In this document: one piece after another, positions 11,357 to 20,088 of the stretch
Numbering within the stretch: position 1 is the first letter of the stretch
Layout: every line of letters begins with the position of its first letter
NCBI RefSeq assembly: GCF_001429605.1
Contig: NZ_LMSS01000007.1
Coordinates: 246,310-310,309 of the forward strand
DNA: 64,000 bases
Source: Phycicoccus sp. Soil802
Lineage (GTDB): Bacteria > Actinomycetota > Actinomycetes > Actinomycetales > Dermatophilaceae
Reading direction: 5' to 3'
Notes under the pieces: model-generated
What the model was told of the DNA's origin: nothing
The model's database searches: none
The model's input: only the letters and a program-made list of their open reading frames with translations
Translations under genes and position numbers: made by a program

Positions 11357-11979
11357 GGCTGGTCGAGCGCCAGGCCGTCGAACACGATGGTGGTGATCGC
11401 CTCGGAGAGCTGCTGGCCCTCGACGCCACCCCCGGCGCGGTGCCACTCGACGAGTGAGTTGACCATGCCGAACAGCAGCCGGCTGACCAGGGCCGGCGGC
11501 ACGTCGGTGCGCAGCGACCCCTCGTCGATGGCTTCCTTGACGAGCGCGGCGAGCCGCGCGTCGATCTCGCGGCGGCGCCGCAGCGCGGCCCGCTCCACCT
11601 CACTGTTGCCGCGCACGCGCAGGAGCAGCGTGACCGCTGGCTGGTGTTCGACCAGCACCTCGACACTGCGGTGCACCGCCTGCCGCAGTCGGGCGTATGC
11701 CGTGCGACCGGCCGCGTCGTTGCTGGCCTCCTCGATGACGCGGGTCAGCCCGTCGAGGGCCTCGTCGAGGGCGAGGGACAGCAGGTGGGTCTTGCTCGGG
11801 ACGTGGTGGTAGATCGCCGACTTGCTGAACCCGAGCTCCCGGGCCAGGTCACCCATGCTGGTGCCGTCGTACCCTTGCTCGTTGAAGAGCTCGATCGCCC
11901 TGCGCAGGACCGTCTCCTGGTCGTAGCCGGGGCGCCCGCGCCGCGGTGAGCCAGAGGTCGCAGGTGCTGGTTCGCTCAC
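11344..11979 (-). CDS. paaR: TetR-family transcriptional regulator, probable PaaR
   Basis: 211-residue TetR repressor. The N-terminal helix-turn-helix is clear (about residues 20-66: ETVLRRAIELFNEQGYDGTS...LGFSKSAIYHHVPSK). The C-terminal domain resembles the TetR_C_33/PaaR-type ligand-binding helices. It is convergent with paaH and overlaps it by 13 bp. Position at the end of the paa cluster plus the TetR-type palindrome at 5195-5206 suggest repression of paa relieved by phenylacetyl-CoA. That ligand is inferred from known TetR PaaR proteins. Confidence 0.85.
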   Translation of the reverse strand: MSEPAPATSGSPRRGRPGYDQETVLRRAIELFNEQGYDGTSMGDLARELGFSKSAIYHHVPSKTHLLSLALDEALDGLTRVIEEASNDAAGRTAYARLRQAVHRSVEVLVEHQPAVTLLLRVRGNSEVERAALRRRREIDARLAALVKEAIDEGSLRTDVPPALVSRLLFGMVNSLVEWHRAGGGVEGQQLSEAITTIVFDGLALDQPHQS

Positions 11980-12066
11980 GTCGGCCAGACTCTCACAGCC
12001 ACACCGGGTCGATCGCCGTCCAAGGGGCGCCGCGCGGGCGGGATGGCCAGGGACCAGACTCGGGAC

Positions 12067-12534
12067 ATGGCTGTCTTCTCCTCATCCAAGCGCTCGACCG
12101 CTGTCGTGCCGCACCCGCGCGACGCGGTCTGGGCGGTGCTGAGCGACGCGAAGCTGGTGGCGCGGCTGACTCCGATGGTGCGGTCGATCGAGGACCACGG
12201 CAGCACCTGGCTCTGGAAGCTCGCGCCGATCGAGGTGCTCGGCAAGAGCATCGGGCTCTCGTTCACCGAGCGGATGGAGTTCACCCCGAAGGAACGGATC
12301 GTCTACACCCACGAGCCGAAGGGGGCCGAGCGGGCCGGGGTCGAGGGCACCTACCAGCTGGCCGACAGCGGCACCGGGACCCGACTCACGATCGAGCTCG
12401 GAGTCGAGGTCGACCTGCCGTTCCCCAAGCTGGCCAAACCCGCCGTCCAAGCGTCCATGCACGCCGTCATCGCCGCCATGGGAGTCGGGTTCGCCCGCAA
12501 CCTCGAGCGTGAGCTGGCTCGTCGGGAGCGCTGA
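12067..12534 (+). CDS. SRPBCC-fold protein (polyketide cyclase/START-like), function unknown
   Basis: 155 residues from the ATG at 12067; an upstream in-frame ATG at 12043 would add 8 residues. The pattern KRSTAVVPHPRDAVWAVLSDAKLVARLTPMV, followed by beta strands and a long C-terminal helix (AVIAAMGVGFARNLERELARRE), is typical of the helix-grip fold that binds hydrophobic ligands. No catalytic residue is evident. It is convergent with the NAD(P)-binding gene at 12551 and divergent from the TetR gene. No specific role can be assigned. Confidence 0.8.
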   Translation: MAVFSSSKRSTAVVPHPRDAVWAVLSDAKLVARLTPMVRSIEDHGSTWLWKLAPIEVLGKSIGLSFTERMEFTPKERIVYTHEPKGAERAGVEGTYQLADSGTGTRLTIELGVEVDLPFPKLAKPAVQASMHAVIAAMGVGFARNLERELARRER

Positions 12535-12550
12535 CCTCGGCCGCCCGGCG

Positions 12551-13573
12551 TCAGCCTGACAGCGATCCGGTCCAGGCCGCATCGGAGCTCAGTGGGCCGA
12601 GGATGTCGCGACCAGGGTCCGGGACCGCGGCGTCGGGGACCGCGAGCGCCCGGTCGATCGCCTCGGCGACCGGCGTGCGGGCGTGGCCCCGGGGTATCAG
12701 CTGGACCATCAAGTCCGGTCGACCGCAGACCATGTCGTGGTGCAGGCTCTCGACCAGCGACTGCACGGTGGAGGCGGGTGCGCGGGTGAGCGCGGGCGCC
12801 AGCCGGGACACCAGCGCCGTCGGCAGGCCCGGCACCCGCACCTGCACCCGGCGCAGCCCGGCGCGGTCGGCGTAGAGCCGCAGCAACGCGGCATACGGCA
12901 TCCGCTCGCCGCTGCCCAGGTCGAAAGCGCGGCTCACAGCCGGTGCGGTGACGGCGCCGACGAGGGCGGCGACCACGTCCGTGACGGCGACGGGTTCGAC
13001 CCGGCTGTCCATCCAGCGCGGCAGCACCTGGACCGGCAGCCGTTCGCTCAGCTGGCGCATGATCTCGAACGAGGTCGACCCGCTGCCGACCACCATCGCC
13101 GCGCGGAGGGCCAGGGTCGGGACGCCCGAGTCGGTGAGCACCTGTTCGACCTCGCGCCGCGACCTCAGGTGCGGGGACAGGTCGCCGTCCGCGACGGCCG
13201 GGACCAGGCCGCCGAGGTAGACGATCCGGCCGAGGCCGGCGCGCACCGCGGCGTGCGCCGCGTTGTAGGCACCCTCGCGGTCACTGGTCGCGAAGTCGTC
13301 GCCCCCGAGCCCATGAACGAGGTAGTAGAGCGCCTCGGCGCCGGCGACGGCCGATCGCACCGTGGGGCGGTCGAGGACGTCGACCTCGACCACCTCCACC
13401 CGGTCGACCCACCAGAACCGCTCCGCGGCTGCCGCCCTGGTGAAGGTGGCCGTCACCTGGTGGCCGGCCGCGAGCAGGGCCGGCACGAGACGGCTGCCGA
13501 CGTAGCCGCCCGCGCCCATGACGACGACTCGCACCAACGACTCCCGGGGTTCGGCCGTGGCCGCCGGCGGCAC
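12551..13573 (-). CDS. NAD(P)-binding NmrA/epimerase-like protein
   Basis: 340-residue atypical SDR. The Rossmann motif MGAGGYVGSRLVPALLAAGH is at about residues 19-38. VEVVEVDVLDRPTVRSAVAGAEALYYLVHG and GRIVYLGGLVP follow the NmrA/complex I NDUFA9-like pattern. There is no classical YxxxK pair at the expected place, so it may act as a redox sensor or reductase of unknown substrate. A second in-frame start near residue 13 (LVRVVVMG) is possible. Downstream of the 13591 gene on the same strand (17-bp gap), so the two may be cotranscribed. Confidence 0.8.
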   Translation of the reverse strand: MPPAATAEPRESLVRVVVMGAGGYVGSRLVPALLAAGHQVTATFTRAAAAERFWWVDRVEVVEVDVLDRPTVRSAVAGAEALYYLVHGLGGDDFATSDREGAYNAAHAAVRAGLGRIVYLGGLVPAVADGDLSPHLRSRREVEQVLTDSGVPTLALRAAMVVGSGSTSFEIMRQLSERLPVQVLPRWMDSRVEPVAVTDVVAALVGAVTAPAVSRAFDLGSGERMPYAALLRLYADRAGLRRVQVRVPGLPTALVSRLAPALTRAPASTVQSLVESLHHDMVCGRPDLMVQLIPRGHARTPVAEAIDRALAVPDAAVPDPGRDILGPLSSDAAWTGSLSG

Positions 13574-13590
13574 CCACGAATGCCTCGAAC

Positions 13591-13989
13591 CTACCTCGCG
13601 GGTGCGGCGACCTCCCCACTCACCTCAGCCGCCGGGCCCGGCACCGCCACGGGGGACCACACGACGGACCGCAGCGCCAGCATGCGGGCCTGGGTCACCC
13701 TGGCCCGGACCGCGGCGACCTCCTCACGGGTGACCAGGCCGACCGCCTCGGTGTGCTGCCAGCCCGGCCCGTGGACCGTCACGGTGAGCTGCACGCTGCC
13801 GGTCGCCCCGGCACCGGTCGGGGCGCGTCGCCACACCCTGCGCCGCGGGGGTCCCTGCTCCTTCAGGGTCCACCGCACGCCGTTCACCGGCGCGCTGCCG
13901 GCCGGGGTGAGCACGGTGCGACTGGTCGCCGAGACCGCACCGATCCTCAGGATGAGTCGTTCCGTTCCACGCGCCTGCACTGCTTCCAC
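13591..13989 (-). CDS. Hypothetical protein, 132 residues
   Basis: Open from a GTG at 13989 with a good SD (GAGGAG, complement of about 13999-14004) to TAG at 13591. Codon third positions are strongly GC, which supports a real gene over the overlapping frames. The protein is basic and predicted mostly beta (VQLTVTVHGPGWQHTEAVGLVTREEV), with no signal peptide, membrane segment or recognisable motif. It is followed after 17 bp by the NAD(P)-binding gene. No function can be suggested. Confidence 0.6.
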   Translation of the reverse strand: MEAVQARGTERLILRIGAVSATSRTVLTPAGSAPVNGVRWTLKEQGPPRRRVWRRAPTGAGATGSVQLTVTVHGPGWQHTEAVGLVTREEVAAVRARVTQARMLALRSVVWSPVAVPGPAAEVSGEVAAPAR

Positions 13990-14128
13990 GGGCTCTGCTC
14001 CTCATTGACGAGGCCGGGTGGGGACCCCGGCGCCTGCACGGGCGCCGACACGTGGCGCCTCCCCCTCAAGGAGTGCGCACGGCGGTGCTCGTGACGCGCG
14101 ACGCCGGTATTCCCCACCGTCGTCCCCG

Positions 14129-14140
14129 CTCGCCGGCGAG
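14129..14140. terminator. Possible terminator hairpin after the LAFTG surface-protein gene
   Basis: CTCGCCGGCGAG is a perfect 12-bp palindrome lying 2 bp beyond the stop codon of the minus-strand surface-protein gene. No T-run follows. A short, GC-only stem at this place is compatible with an actinobacterial terminator or an mRNA 3' end, but the evidence is weak. Confidence 0.3.
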
Positions 14141-14142
14141 GC

Positions 14143-15483
14143 CTAGTGACGTCGGCTGCGTCGGCCGAGCCCGGTGAGCAGGATGCCCGACCCCAGCAGG
14201 ACCGCCGCGGCCCCCGCGAGGTGCACGGCGTCGAGGCCGGTGAAGGCCAGCGCAGAGTCGTCCGTCAGGCCCAGGGCTCCGCCGGTGGTGCCGCTCCCGG
14301 TGGTGACGAGCACGCCGCCGGTCGTGACCGGCGCGGTGACGGTGCCCGTCCCCGTGGCGGTCGTGCTGGGCGAGGTCGTGGGCGAGGTCGTGGACGAACT
14401 GGTGGGTGCGGTCGTGGACGACGGCGACGGCGACGTCGTGGACGTGGTCGTGGACGTGGACGTGGTCGTGGTCGTGGTGGGGGACGGCGTGCCCTCTCCG
14501 TCACCGCCCGCGTCGCTGTGGCGGACCGTGTCGTGGACCGGCGTCGTGCGACCGTCCATGGTCACCGAGCCGTCGTTGCCGTAGGTCGCGAGTGACGGGT
14601 CGACGACATCCGCCCGGACCCACAGCTCGGCGTACTCCCCTGCCGGGACGTCCGACCACGTGACCGAGAGCGCTTGGGTCGTGCACGAGATCTCGGGGAC
14701 GTACTGCGCGTCGTCCCGGGGTGCGGTGACGTTGCCGTCGGCGTCGAGGACCTTGCCGATCGACGCCTTGAGCGAGCCGCAGTCGAGCGCCAGACCGGGG
14801 CCGGGCGCGTCGGTGATGGTCACGTCGCTGACCTCCGAGGTCGTGGCGGGCGTGCGGATCACCGACCGGGTCTTGGTCTGGCTGGTGTCGTCCCACCACA
14901 TGTACTTGCTGGCCTCGGTCCGGTCGACGGCGCAGTCGTGGGTGCAGGGGCCGACCGTGGGCAGGTCGACCCGGACCACCTGGTCGCCGACCTGGAAGTC
15001 CAGGTGGACGGTCTCGTCGGTGGTCTCGGCGCTGTACCGGGTCGAGAAGTGACAGGTCCCGTGCAGGTCGACGGGATGAGTGCGGACGTAGTCCGTCAGG
15101 GTGAACACCACGAGGCCGTCGGCGCCGGCATGGGCGTGGGCCACCGGCTGGCCGTCCGGCGCAGCGAGGTCGAAGTCCGCCGAGCCGAACCACTGCAGCT
15201 GCGGTGGCAGCTGGAGGCTGAAGGTGTCGCCGGGCGACGATCCGTCCGGGACGGCCCACCTGCAGGCGAGATCGACGCGGTCCCACTGAGTCGTGCTCGT
15301 CGCGGTCGTCGTGATCGAGGTGATGGCCCCGTCGATCGTGGCCGCCCGAGCCGCCCCGGCCCCCAGCAGCGTCGCGCCAGCCAGCACCAGGCAGGCGGCC
15401 AGTGCTGCGAGCCATCGGCCGACTCCCGGCAGCCGGATCAGCGTCGTCCCCGGTCCTGCGTGTCCGACGTCAGCGTTCGTCAT
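14143..15483 (-). CDS. Cell-wall-anchored surface protein with C-terminal LAFTG sortase signal
   Basis: 446 residues from the ATG at 15483. N-terminal export signal with a hydrophobic core LAALAACLVLAGATLLGAG and cleavage near AARA-ATID (about residue 48). An extracellular domain follows (about 50-310), rich in Thr and Asp with paired cysteines. Next comes a Ser/Thr/Pro stalk (about 325-385), then LAFTG (about 412), a hydrophobic helix and the basic tail RRSRRH. LAxTG is the class E sortase signal of actinobacteria; no sortase gene is in the window. A long shadow frame extends upstream to 15912 but lacks a credible start there. Divergent from the sigma-factor operon. Confidence 0.85.
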   Translation of the reverse strand: MTNADVGHAGPGTTLIRLPGVGRWLAALAACLVLAGATLLGAGAARAATIDGAITSITTTATSTTQWDRVDLACRWAVPDGSSPGDTFSLQLPPQLQWFGSADFDLAAPDGQPVAHAHAGADGLVVFTLTDYVRTHPVDLHGTCHFSTRYSAETTDETVHLDFQVGDQVVRVDLPTVGPCTHDCAVDRTEASKYMWWDDTSQTKTRSVIRTPATTSEVSDVTITDAPGPGLALDCGSLKASIGKVLDADGNVTAPRDDAQYVPEISCTTQALSVTWSDVPAGEYAELWVRADVVDPSLATYGNDGSVTMDGRTTPVHDTVRHSDAGGDGEGTPSPTTTTTTSTSTTTSTTSPSPSSTTAPTSSSTTSPTTSPSTTATGTGTVTAPVTTGGVLVTTGSGTTGGALGLTDDSALAFTGLDAVHLAGAAAVLLGSGILLTGLGRRSRRH

Positions 15484-15905
15484 GTATCCCCCAGCGAGAA
15501 GTTCGTGTCCGTCACAGTTCGATCCATCCAGGCAGCCGCGAGCGGCCCCTGCTGACCGAGACGCGGTCGCCCTCGATGTGTGACGTGGGTGGCCGGACAC
15601 CGGCATCCGGCCCCGGAGGTCATCGGCAGCGAGCGGCTCACGCGTCACGAAATGGCGGCGGCATCGTCTCAGCGGCGGCGACGAGATGAGGGGTGGTGAG
15701 GGCCTTGGCGCTGGGTGGCGCCCGATGCCGGGGCCCTCACGCGAGGGAGCTGCGTCACCAAAGGTGCCGCAGTCAGTCCTCCAGTTGAAGCCGCGTCCTC
15801 CAGCCGAAGGCGTGACCGGGGGGCCGGTGTCGGCCGACCTGACCCGCGTGCCCCTCGTCCAGTCGACCCGCGCACGTCGACCACCGACCGAAGGGGGACC
15901 TCGGA
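15484..15905. other. 422-bp divergent intergenic region with a structured leader
   Basis: No convincing gene. It separates the LAFTG surface-protein gene (minus) from the 15906/sigma-factor pair (plus) and should hold both promoters. A 9-bp stem, GTGAGGGCC (15696-15704) with GGCCCTCAC (15732-15740), encloses a second GGCGC/GCGCC pairing. A near-direct repeat GTCCTCCAGTTGAAG / GTCCTCCAGCCGAAG follows at about 15776-15811. The structure would fall in the 5' leader of the plus-strand genes. Confidence 0.5.
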
Positions 15906-16457
15906 ATGACATCGACAGGCAGCAGCTTTCCCGAACCCGCCGACTGCCCGGAGCCGGACGGGGCCGGCGGGATCGGCAGGTGGACGTTCGGCCTCGAGGC
16001 CGAGGAGGTCGAGCGACCCCACGTCGTCGTGACCCTCGACACCCGCACTGGAGGCGCGACCTTCTCCGGCCCCTACCGCACCGCCATCGGCGCCCTCTGC
16101 GCGGCGGATGTGGAGTACCAGGTGGACCGGGACCAGGGTGGTCGGGGCGAGCTCACCTTCCACGTCGCAGCCCTGCACGCTCCGATCAGCGACGCCGAGC
16201 AGGACGTGCTCTTCGACGGGGAGGGCGACGCCCTCGCCCGTGGCCACGGGCCACGACCGCTGGCGCAGGTCCTGGCGTTGTTGGCCACGGTGGCGCAGCG
16301 CACCATCCGACGCCGACCGCTGCTCACGGCGGGCAGCATCGCCGTCACTGCGGCGGCCCGCGCCTCCAGCGCAGGCGACGGCTGGATGCGGCGTGGGCGC
16401 ACCCCGCGCCACCGCCATCTCGGGCGCGACCACCTGCTCGGACGCGGGGCCCGGTGA
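15906..16457 (+). CDS. Hypothetical protein cotranslated with the ECF sigma factor
   Basis: 183 residues. ATG at 15906 with SD AAGGGGGA a few bases upstream; TGA at 16455-16457 overlaps the sigma-factor GTG (GTGA), implying translational coupling. No signal peptide or membrane helix is clear. The central part (HVVVTLDTRTGGATFSGPY...ALCAADVEY) looks like a small alpha/beta domain, and the C-terminus is strongly basic. I do not recognise the family. The tight coupling suggests it works with the sigma factor, perhaps as a regulator, but that is inference. Confidence 0.65.
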   Translation: MTSTGSSFPEPADCPEPDGAGGIGRWTFGLEAEEVERPHVVVTLDTRTGGATFSGPYRTAIGALCAADVEYQVDRDQGGRGELTFHVAALHAPISDAEQDVLFDGEGDALARGHGPRPLAQVLALLATVAQRTIRRRPLLTAGSIAVTAAARASSAGDGWMRRGRTPRHRHLGRDHLLGRGAR

Positions 16458-18061
16458 GCGCAGACCCGCTGGCCACCGACCTGGACCTCGTCGAACGGGC
16501 TCGCGACGGGTCCCAGGAAGCCGTCGTCGAGCTCTGGGTGCGGCACTACCCGGCTGCCCTCGCGGCCGCGCGCAGGAGCTCCCGGCAACCGCGCGACGCG
16601 GAGGAGCTCGCCTCCGACGCCTTCTCCAACATGCTGGGCGCCTTCGCGTCCGGGGGCGGTCCCACGGGGTCCGTGCGCGCCTACCTGCTCACCTCTGTGC
16701 GCAACCTCGCGGTCACCCGCTCGCGCCGCGCGTCGTCCTCCGAGGTCCTCAGCGACGACGTCGCCGTCTTCGAGGACGGCTCGCGCGGACCGGTCGACCC
16801 GATGGCCCGCCAGACCGAGGTCTCGATGATGCGCCAGGCCTTCGCGGCGCTGCCTCGCCGCTGGCAGCTCATCCTGTGGCGCACGGCGGTCGACCATGAC
16901 CGCAACATCGAGATCGGCCAGGACCTGGGCATCTCCCCGAACGCCGTCGCCGCCCTCGCCAAACGAGCCAGGCGGGGGCTGCGGCAGGCCTACCTCCAGA
17001 CCCACCTGAGCACCAACGGCCTGGAGCCCGGCTGTGAGCCCTTCGTGCGCCGGCTGCCGATGCTGGCCGTCGACGGGTCCGTCGCCGCCGACGACCTGGC
17101 CCGCCACCTGTCGACCTGCCCCACCTGTCCTGGTCGGCTCGCCGAGCTGCAACGCGTGGAGCAGCAGCTGGGCTCGATGCTGGGGCCAGCGGTGCTGCTG
17201 ACGGCACCGGGGTTCCTGACCCACGCGATGGCGACGACGGCAGGCGCGTCCGTCGCGGGCGCCTCCGCAGCGGCCGGAGGGGGTGGGGCAGCCGCGTCCA
17301 GCCTCGTGGGTGGGACCGGGGCAGCCGCGCCGGCGGCCGCCGGCGGGTCGGGAGCAACCACCACGACCTCGTCCCTGGTCGCCAAGCTGAGCGTCGGCAA
17401 GGTCGTCGCCACCGCCGTGGGGGCCGCGGCGGCGGTCTCGGCCGGCTTGCTGATCCTGCCCGACGACCCGCCCCCCAGTCCGCCCTCCGCGCAGGTGACC
17501 CCGACCACGACGCCGCCGATCGCGTCGACGGATCCCCCGAGCCCCTCCCCGACCGAGACGGCGGCCCCGACCACGACCCGCGAGACCAGCGCGCCGCGGA
17601 CCACGAGCCCTCCGCCGGCGAAGCCATCGCCGAGCGCCCCGGCGCCGCCGCCGCGTCCTGCCGCGACCACGCCTTCGTCCTCTTCGCCGACCCCGACCCG
17701 CAGCCCGTCGACGACCGTGGCCACCACGCAGCTGCAGGTCTGGATGAGGATCTCCGGACCGGCCGACGCGACGTCGATCGAGGTGGACGCGCAGGCCCAG
17801 GGCACGACCGGTGCCGTCAGCCTCACCCTGCGGGTGCCGTCCGGCGTCGTCCTTCGCCGTGCGTCGGGCGACTGGAGCTCCTGCGAGCAGAGCGGTGACC
17901 TGATCTCATGCACCGCCAGGTCGGCATCAGGGGACTGGTCCGGGATCATCGTCACGCGCTGGGACGACGACGCCTCCGGCCGGGTGACGGCGGAGGTCGA
18001 GGCCACCTACCGCAACGGCGGCCGCGTCAACGCCTCGGCCTCCGCCAGCTGGCCGCCGTAG
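16454..18061 (+). CDS. ECF sigma factor fused to zinc-finger, transmembrane and extracellular domains
   Basis: 535 residues from the GTG at 16454. Sigma region 2 spans about residues 10-95 (DAEELASDAFSNMLGAF, GSVRAYLLTSVRNLAVTRSRR) and region 4 about 115-180 (FAALPRRWQLILWRTAV...LGISPNAVAALAKRARRGLRQ). Next comes a HLSTCPTC motif (about 218-226) like the zinc-binding HxxxCxxC of anti-sigma factors. An Ala/Gly-rich segment precedes one membrane helix (about 316-338). The rest is a Pro/Thr/Ser linker and a beta-rich outer domain (about 430-535). One polypeptide thus holds sigma, probable anti-sigma and sensor parts. The neighbouring LAFTG gene is a candidate target. Confidence 0.88.
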   Translation: MSADPLATDLDLVERARDGSQEAVVELWVRHYPAALAAARRSSRQPRDAEELASDAFSNMLGAFASGGGPTGSVRAYLLTSVRNLAVTRSRRASSSEVLSDDVAVFEDGSRGPVDPMARQTEVSMMRQAFAALPRRWQLILWRTAVDHDRNIEIGQDLGISPNAVAALAKRARRGLRQAYLQTHLSTNGLEPGCEPFVRRLPMLAVDGSVAADDLARHLSTCPTCPGRLAELQRVEQQLGSMLGPAVLLTAPGFLTHAMATTAGASVAGASAAAGGGGAAASSLVGGTGAAAPAAAGGSGATTTTSSLVAKLSVGKVVATAVGAAAAVSAGLLILPDDPPPSPPSAQVTPTTTPPIASTDPPSPSPTETAAPTTTRETSAPRTTSPPPAKPSPSAPAPPPRPAATTPSSSSPTPTRSPSTTVATTQLQVWMRISGPADATSIEVDAQAQGTTGAVSLTLRVPSGVVLRRASGDWSSCEQSGDLISCTARSASGDWSGIIVTRWDDDASGRVTAEVEATYRNGGRVNASASASWPP

Positions 18062-18250
18062 GACCTCGAGCAACTTCGTTCCCTCGATCTGGCTGGACGC
18101 CTGGCCGGTGCAGGGTTTCAGCGATTGGTCGGACCCTCATCGGGATGGGTTCAGCGGCCGTTCGGGCCAGAGCTACGCAGTTTGCTAGAGGTACGGGTCA
18201 CCCATCAGCGGGAGGATGCGCTGTGCAGGATGGGTCAGGAGGGATCCTCG

Positions 18251-20005
18251 ATGAACGCCACTCCGAACTTCGTCCGTCGCCAGCTGTGGCTGTTGGTGCC
18301 CGCTGCGCTCGTCACCGCCATGCTGTCGCCCGCCGGGGCGACACAGGCCGCCCCGGCGAAATCGCCGGACAAGCTGAAGCCGAAGTTTACGACGGCCGCG
18401 GCGTTCGACGTGTCGCCGTCACTTCGTGAGCTGGCCAAGGCAGCCAAGCACGGCACAGCGCGGCCCGACGTCGTGGGCCGAGACCCGAACCTGAGGTCGG
18501 CCGTCGCCCGTGCAGGCGCGGCCGACGGCGCGCTGCAGTCCGACGCCTCGCCCAGCGCCCTCGCCATCCCCGGCACCCTGGCCAACTTCGAGGGCCTCAG
18601 CAACCAGGACAACTTCACCGTCCTGGGCGGCCGGGTCAACCCACCCGATCCCAACGGTGAGGTCGGGCCGAACCACTACGTGGAGATGGTCAACCTCGTC
18701 TTCGCGGTGTACTCCAAGAACGGCACGCGGTTGCTCGGACCCGTGGAGACCGGCACGTTGTGGAACAACTTCCCGATCGACGAGTGCACCGAGCCGTCCG
18801 GTGACCCCGTGGTCATCTACGACCAGGTGGCCGACCGCTGGATCCTGACGCAGTTCACCACGCGCGGGATCGACTACCCGGACGAGCCGCTCAACCTGTT
18901 CTACAACTGCGTCGCCGTCTCGACGAGCCCTGACCCGACCGGCTCGTACTACCGCTACGCGTTCACCACCGGGTACAACTTCCCCGACTACCCCAAGTAC
19001 GGCGTGTGGAAGGACTCGTACCTCATCACCACCCGCGAGTTCGGCATTCTCGACCCGAGCATCTACGGCATCGGTGTCTACGGGCTCGAGCGGAACAAGA
19101 TGATCGTGGGCGACCCAGCCGCGCGTGCGGTGAGCTTCCTGGTGACCGACAGTGCCGTGCCGCTCAACCTGATCGGCGACGGGCTGCTGCCACCGGACGT
19201 CGACGGAAAGACCAAGCCCAGGAACGACGCCCCCGCACCGATCGTGGGGACCCAGGACGACAACGCCCCCTATGGAGCGACCTTCGACGCGCTGAACATC
19301 TGGGAGTTCGACGCCAAGTGGCGCTCGACCCCGACGGCGTCGATGGTCCTCAAGACTCAGCTGCCAGTCGCGTCGTTCGACTCGGACTTCCCGTGTGTCG
19401 GTGGCTTCGGCTCCAGGGACTGCCTCCCCCAGCCGGGCATCACGAACACGGCGCAGTACCTCGACATCCTGTCCTACCGGCAGCGGCCCTCCTTCCGGTT
19501 GGCCTACCGCAACCTCGGCACCTCCGAGTCCCTGCTGACGAACCAGTCCGTGGAGGCCGCTCCGGGTGTGGCCGGGGTGCGCTGGTACGAGATCCGGCGC
19601 ACCAACGGCGTCTACAGCGTGCGCCAGCAGGGCACCTACGCGCCCGCTGACGGTGTCCATCGGTGGATGGGAAGCATCGCCGCCGACAAGAAGGGCAACT
19701 TCGGGCTCGGCTACAGCGTGGTCAACGGCACCGACGTGTTCCCGGGCATCCGCTACACCGGGCGGATGGCGGCTGACCCGCTCGGCCAGATGCCCCTGGG
19801 CGAAGGCACCATCGTCAACGGGACCGCAGCCCAGACCACAGCCAACTCGCGCTGGGGCGACTACACCGACCTGACCGTGGACCCCGTGGACGACTGCACG
19901 TTCTGGTACGTCAACGAGTACTACACCGTGGCCAGCGCGGCGTCGGCACCCAACGGAAACGGGTGGACGACCCGGATCGCCAGCTTCAAGCTGCCCGGGT
20001 GTTGA
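18251..20005 (+). CDS. Large secreted protein of unknown function
   Basis: 584 residues. ATG at 18251 with a strong SD (AGGAGGGA, about 9 nt upstream). A Sec signal peptide (about 1-34: RRQLWLLVPAALVTAML...ATQAAPA) is followed by a linker, then a repetitive beta-strand-rich region from about residue 110 with DPVVIYDQVADRWILTQF, YPKYGVWKDSYLIT and RWGDYTDLTVDPVDDCTFWYVNEYY. Aromatic/Asp-rich strand repeats of this sort suggest a beta-propeller. No catalytic motif, lipobox or sortase signal is seen, so it is probably released. It follows the sigma-factor gene by 189 bp on the same strand. Confidence 0.85.
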   Translation: MNATPNFVRRQLWLLVPAALVTAMLSPAGATQAAPAKSPDKLKPKFTTAAAFDVSPSLRELAKAAKHGTARPDVVGRDPNLRSAVARAGAADGALQSDASPSALAIPGTLANFEGLSNQDNFTVLGGRVNPPDPNGEVGPNHYVEMVNLVFAVYSKNGTRLLGPVETGTLWNNFPIDECTEPSGDPVVIYDQVADRWILTQFTTRGIDYPDEPLNLFYNCVAVSTSPDPTGSYYRYAFTTGYNFPDYPKYGVWKDSYLITTREFGILDPSIYGIGVYGLERNKMIVGDPAARAVSFLVTDSAVPLNLIGDGLLPPDVDGKTKPRNDAPAPIVGTQDDNAPYGATFDALNIWEFDAKWRSTPTASMVLKTQLPVASFDSDFPCVGGFGSRDCLPQPGITNTAQYLDILSYRQRPSFRLAYRNLGTSESLLTNQSVEAAPGVAGVRWYEIRRTNGVYSVRQQGTYAPADGVHRWMGSIAADKKGNFGLGYSVVNGTDVFPGIRYTGRMAADPLGQMPLGEGTIVNGTAAQTTANSRWGDYTDLTVDPVDDCTFWYVNEYYTVASAASAPNGNGWTTRIASFKLPGC

Positions 20006-20088
20006 CCCGCCCGCACCCGGACGCCCCCGCTCTGCGCTCAGACGGTCGCCCAGGCGTCAGATCCCCCTAGTTGAAGAGGAAGTGGGAA

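Noticed and set aside
14143..15912. 589-codon version of the LAFTG protein beginning at 15912
   Set aside because: The first 143 residues lack protein-like character, run through the promoter region, and bury the signal peptide. The ATG at 15483 sets the signal peptide at the N-terminus.
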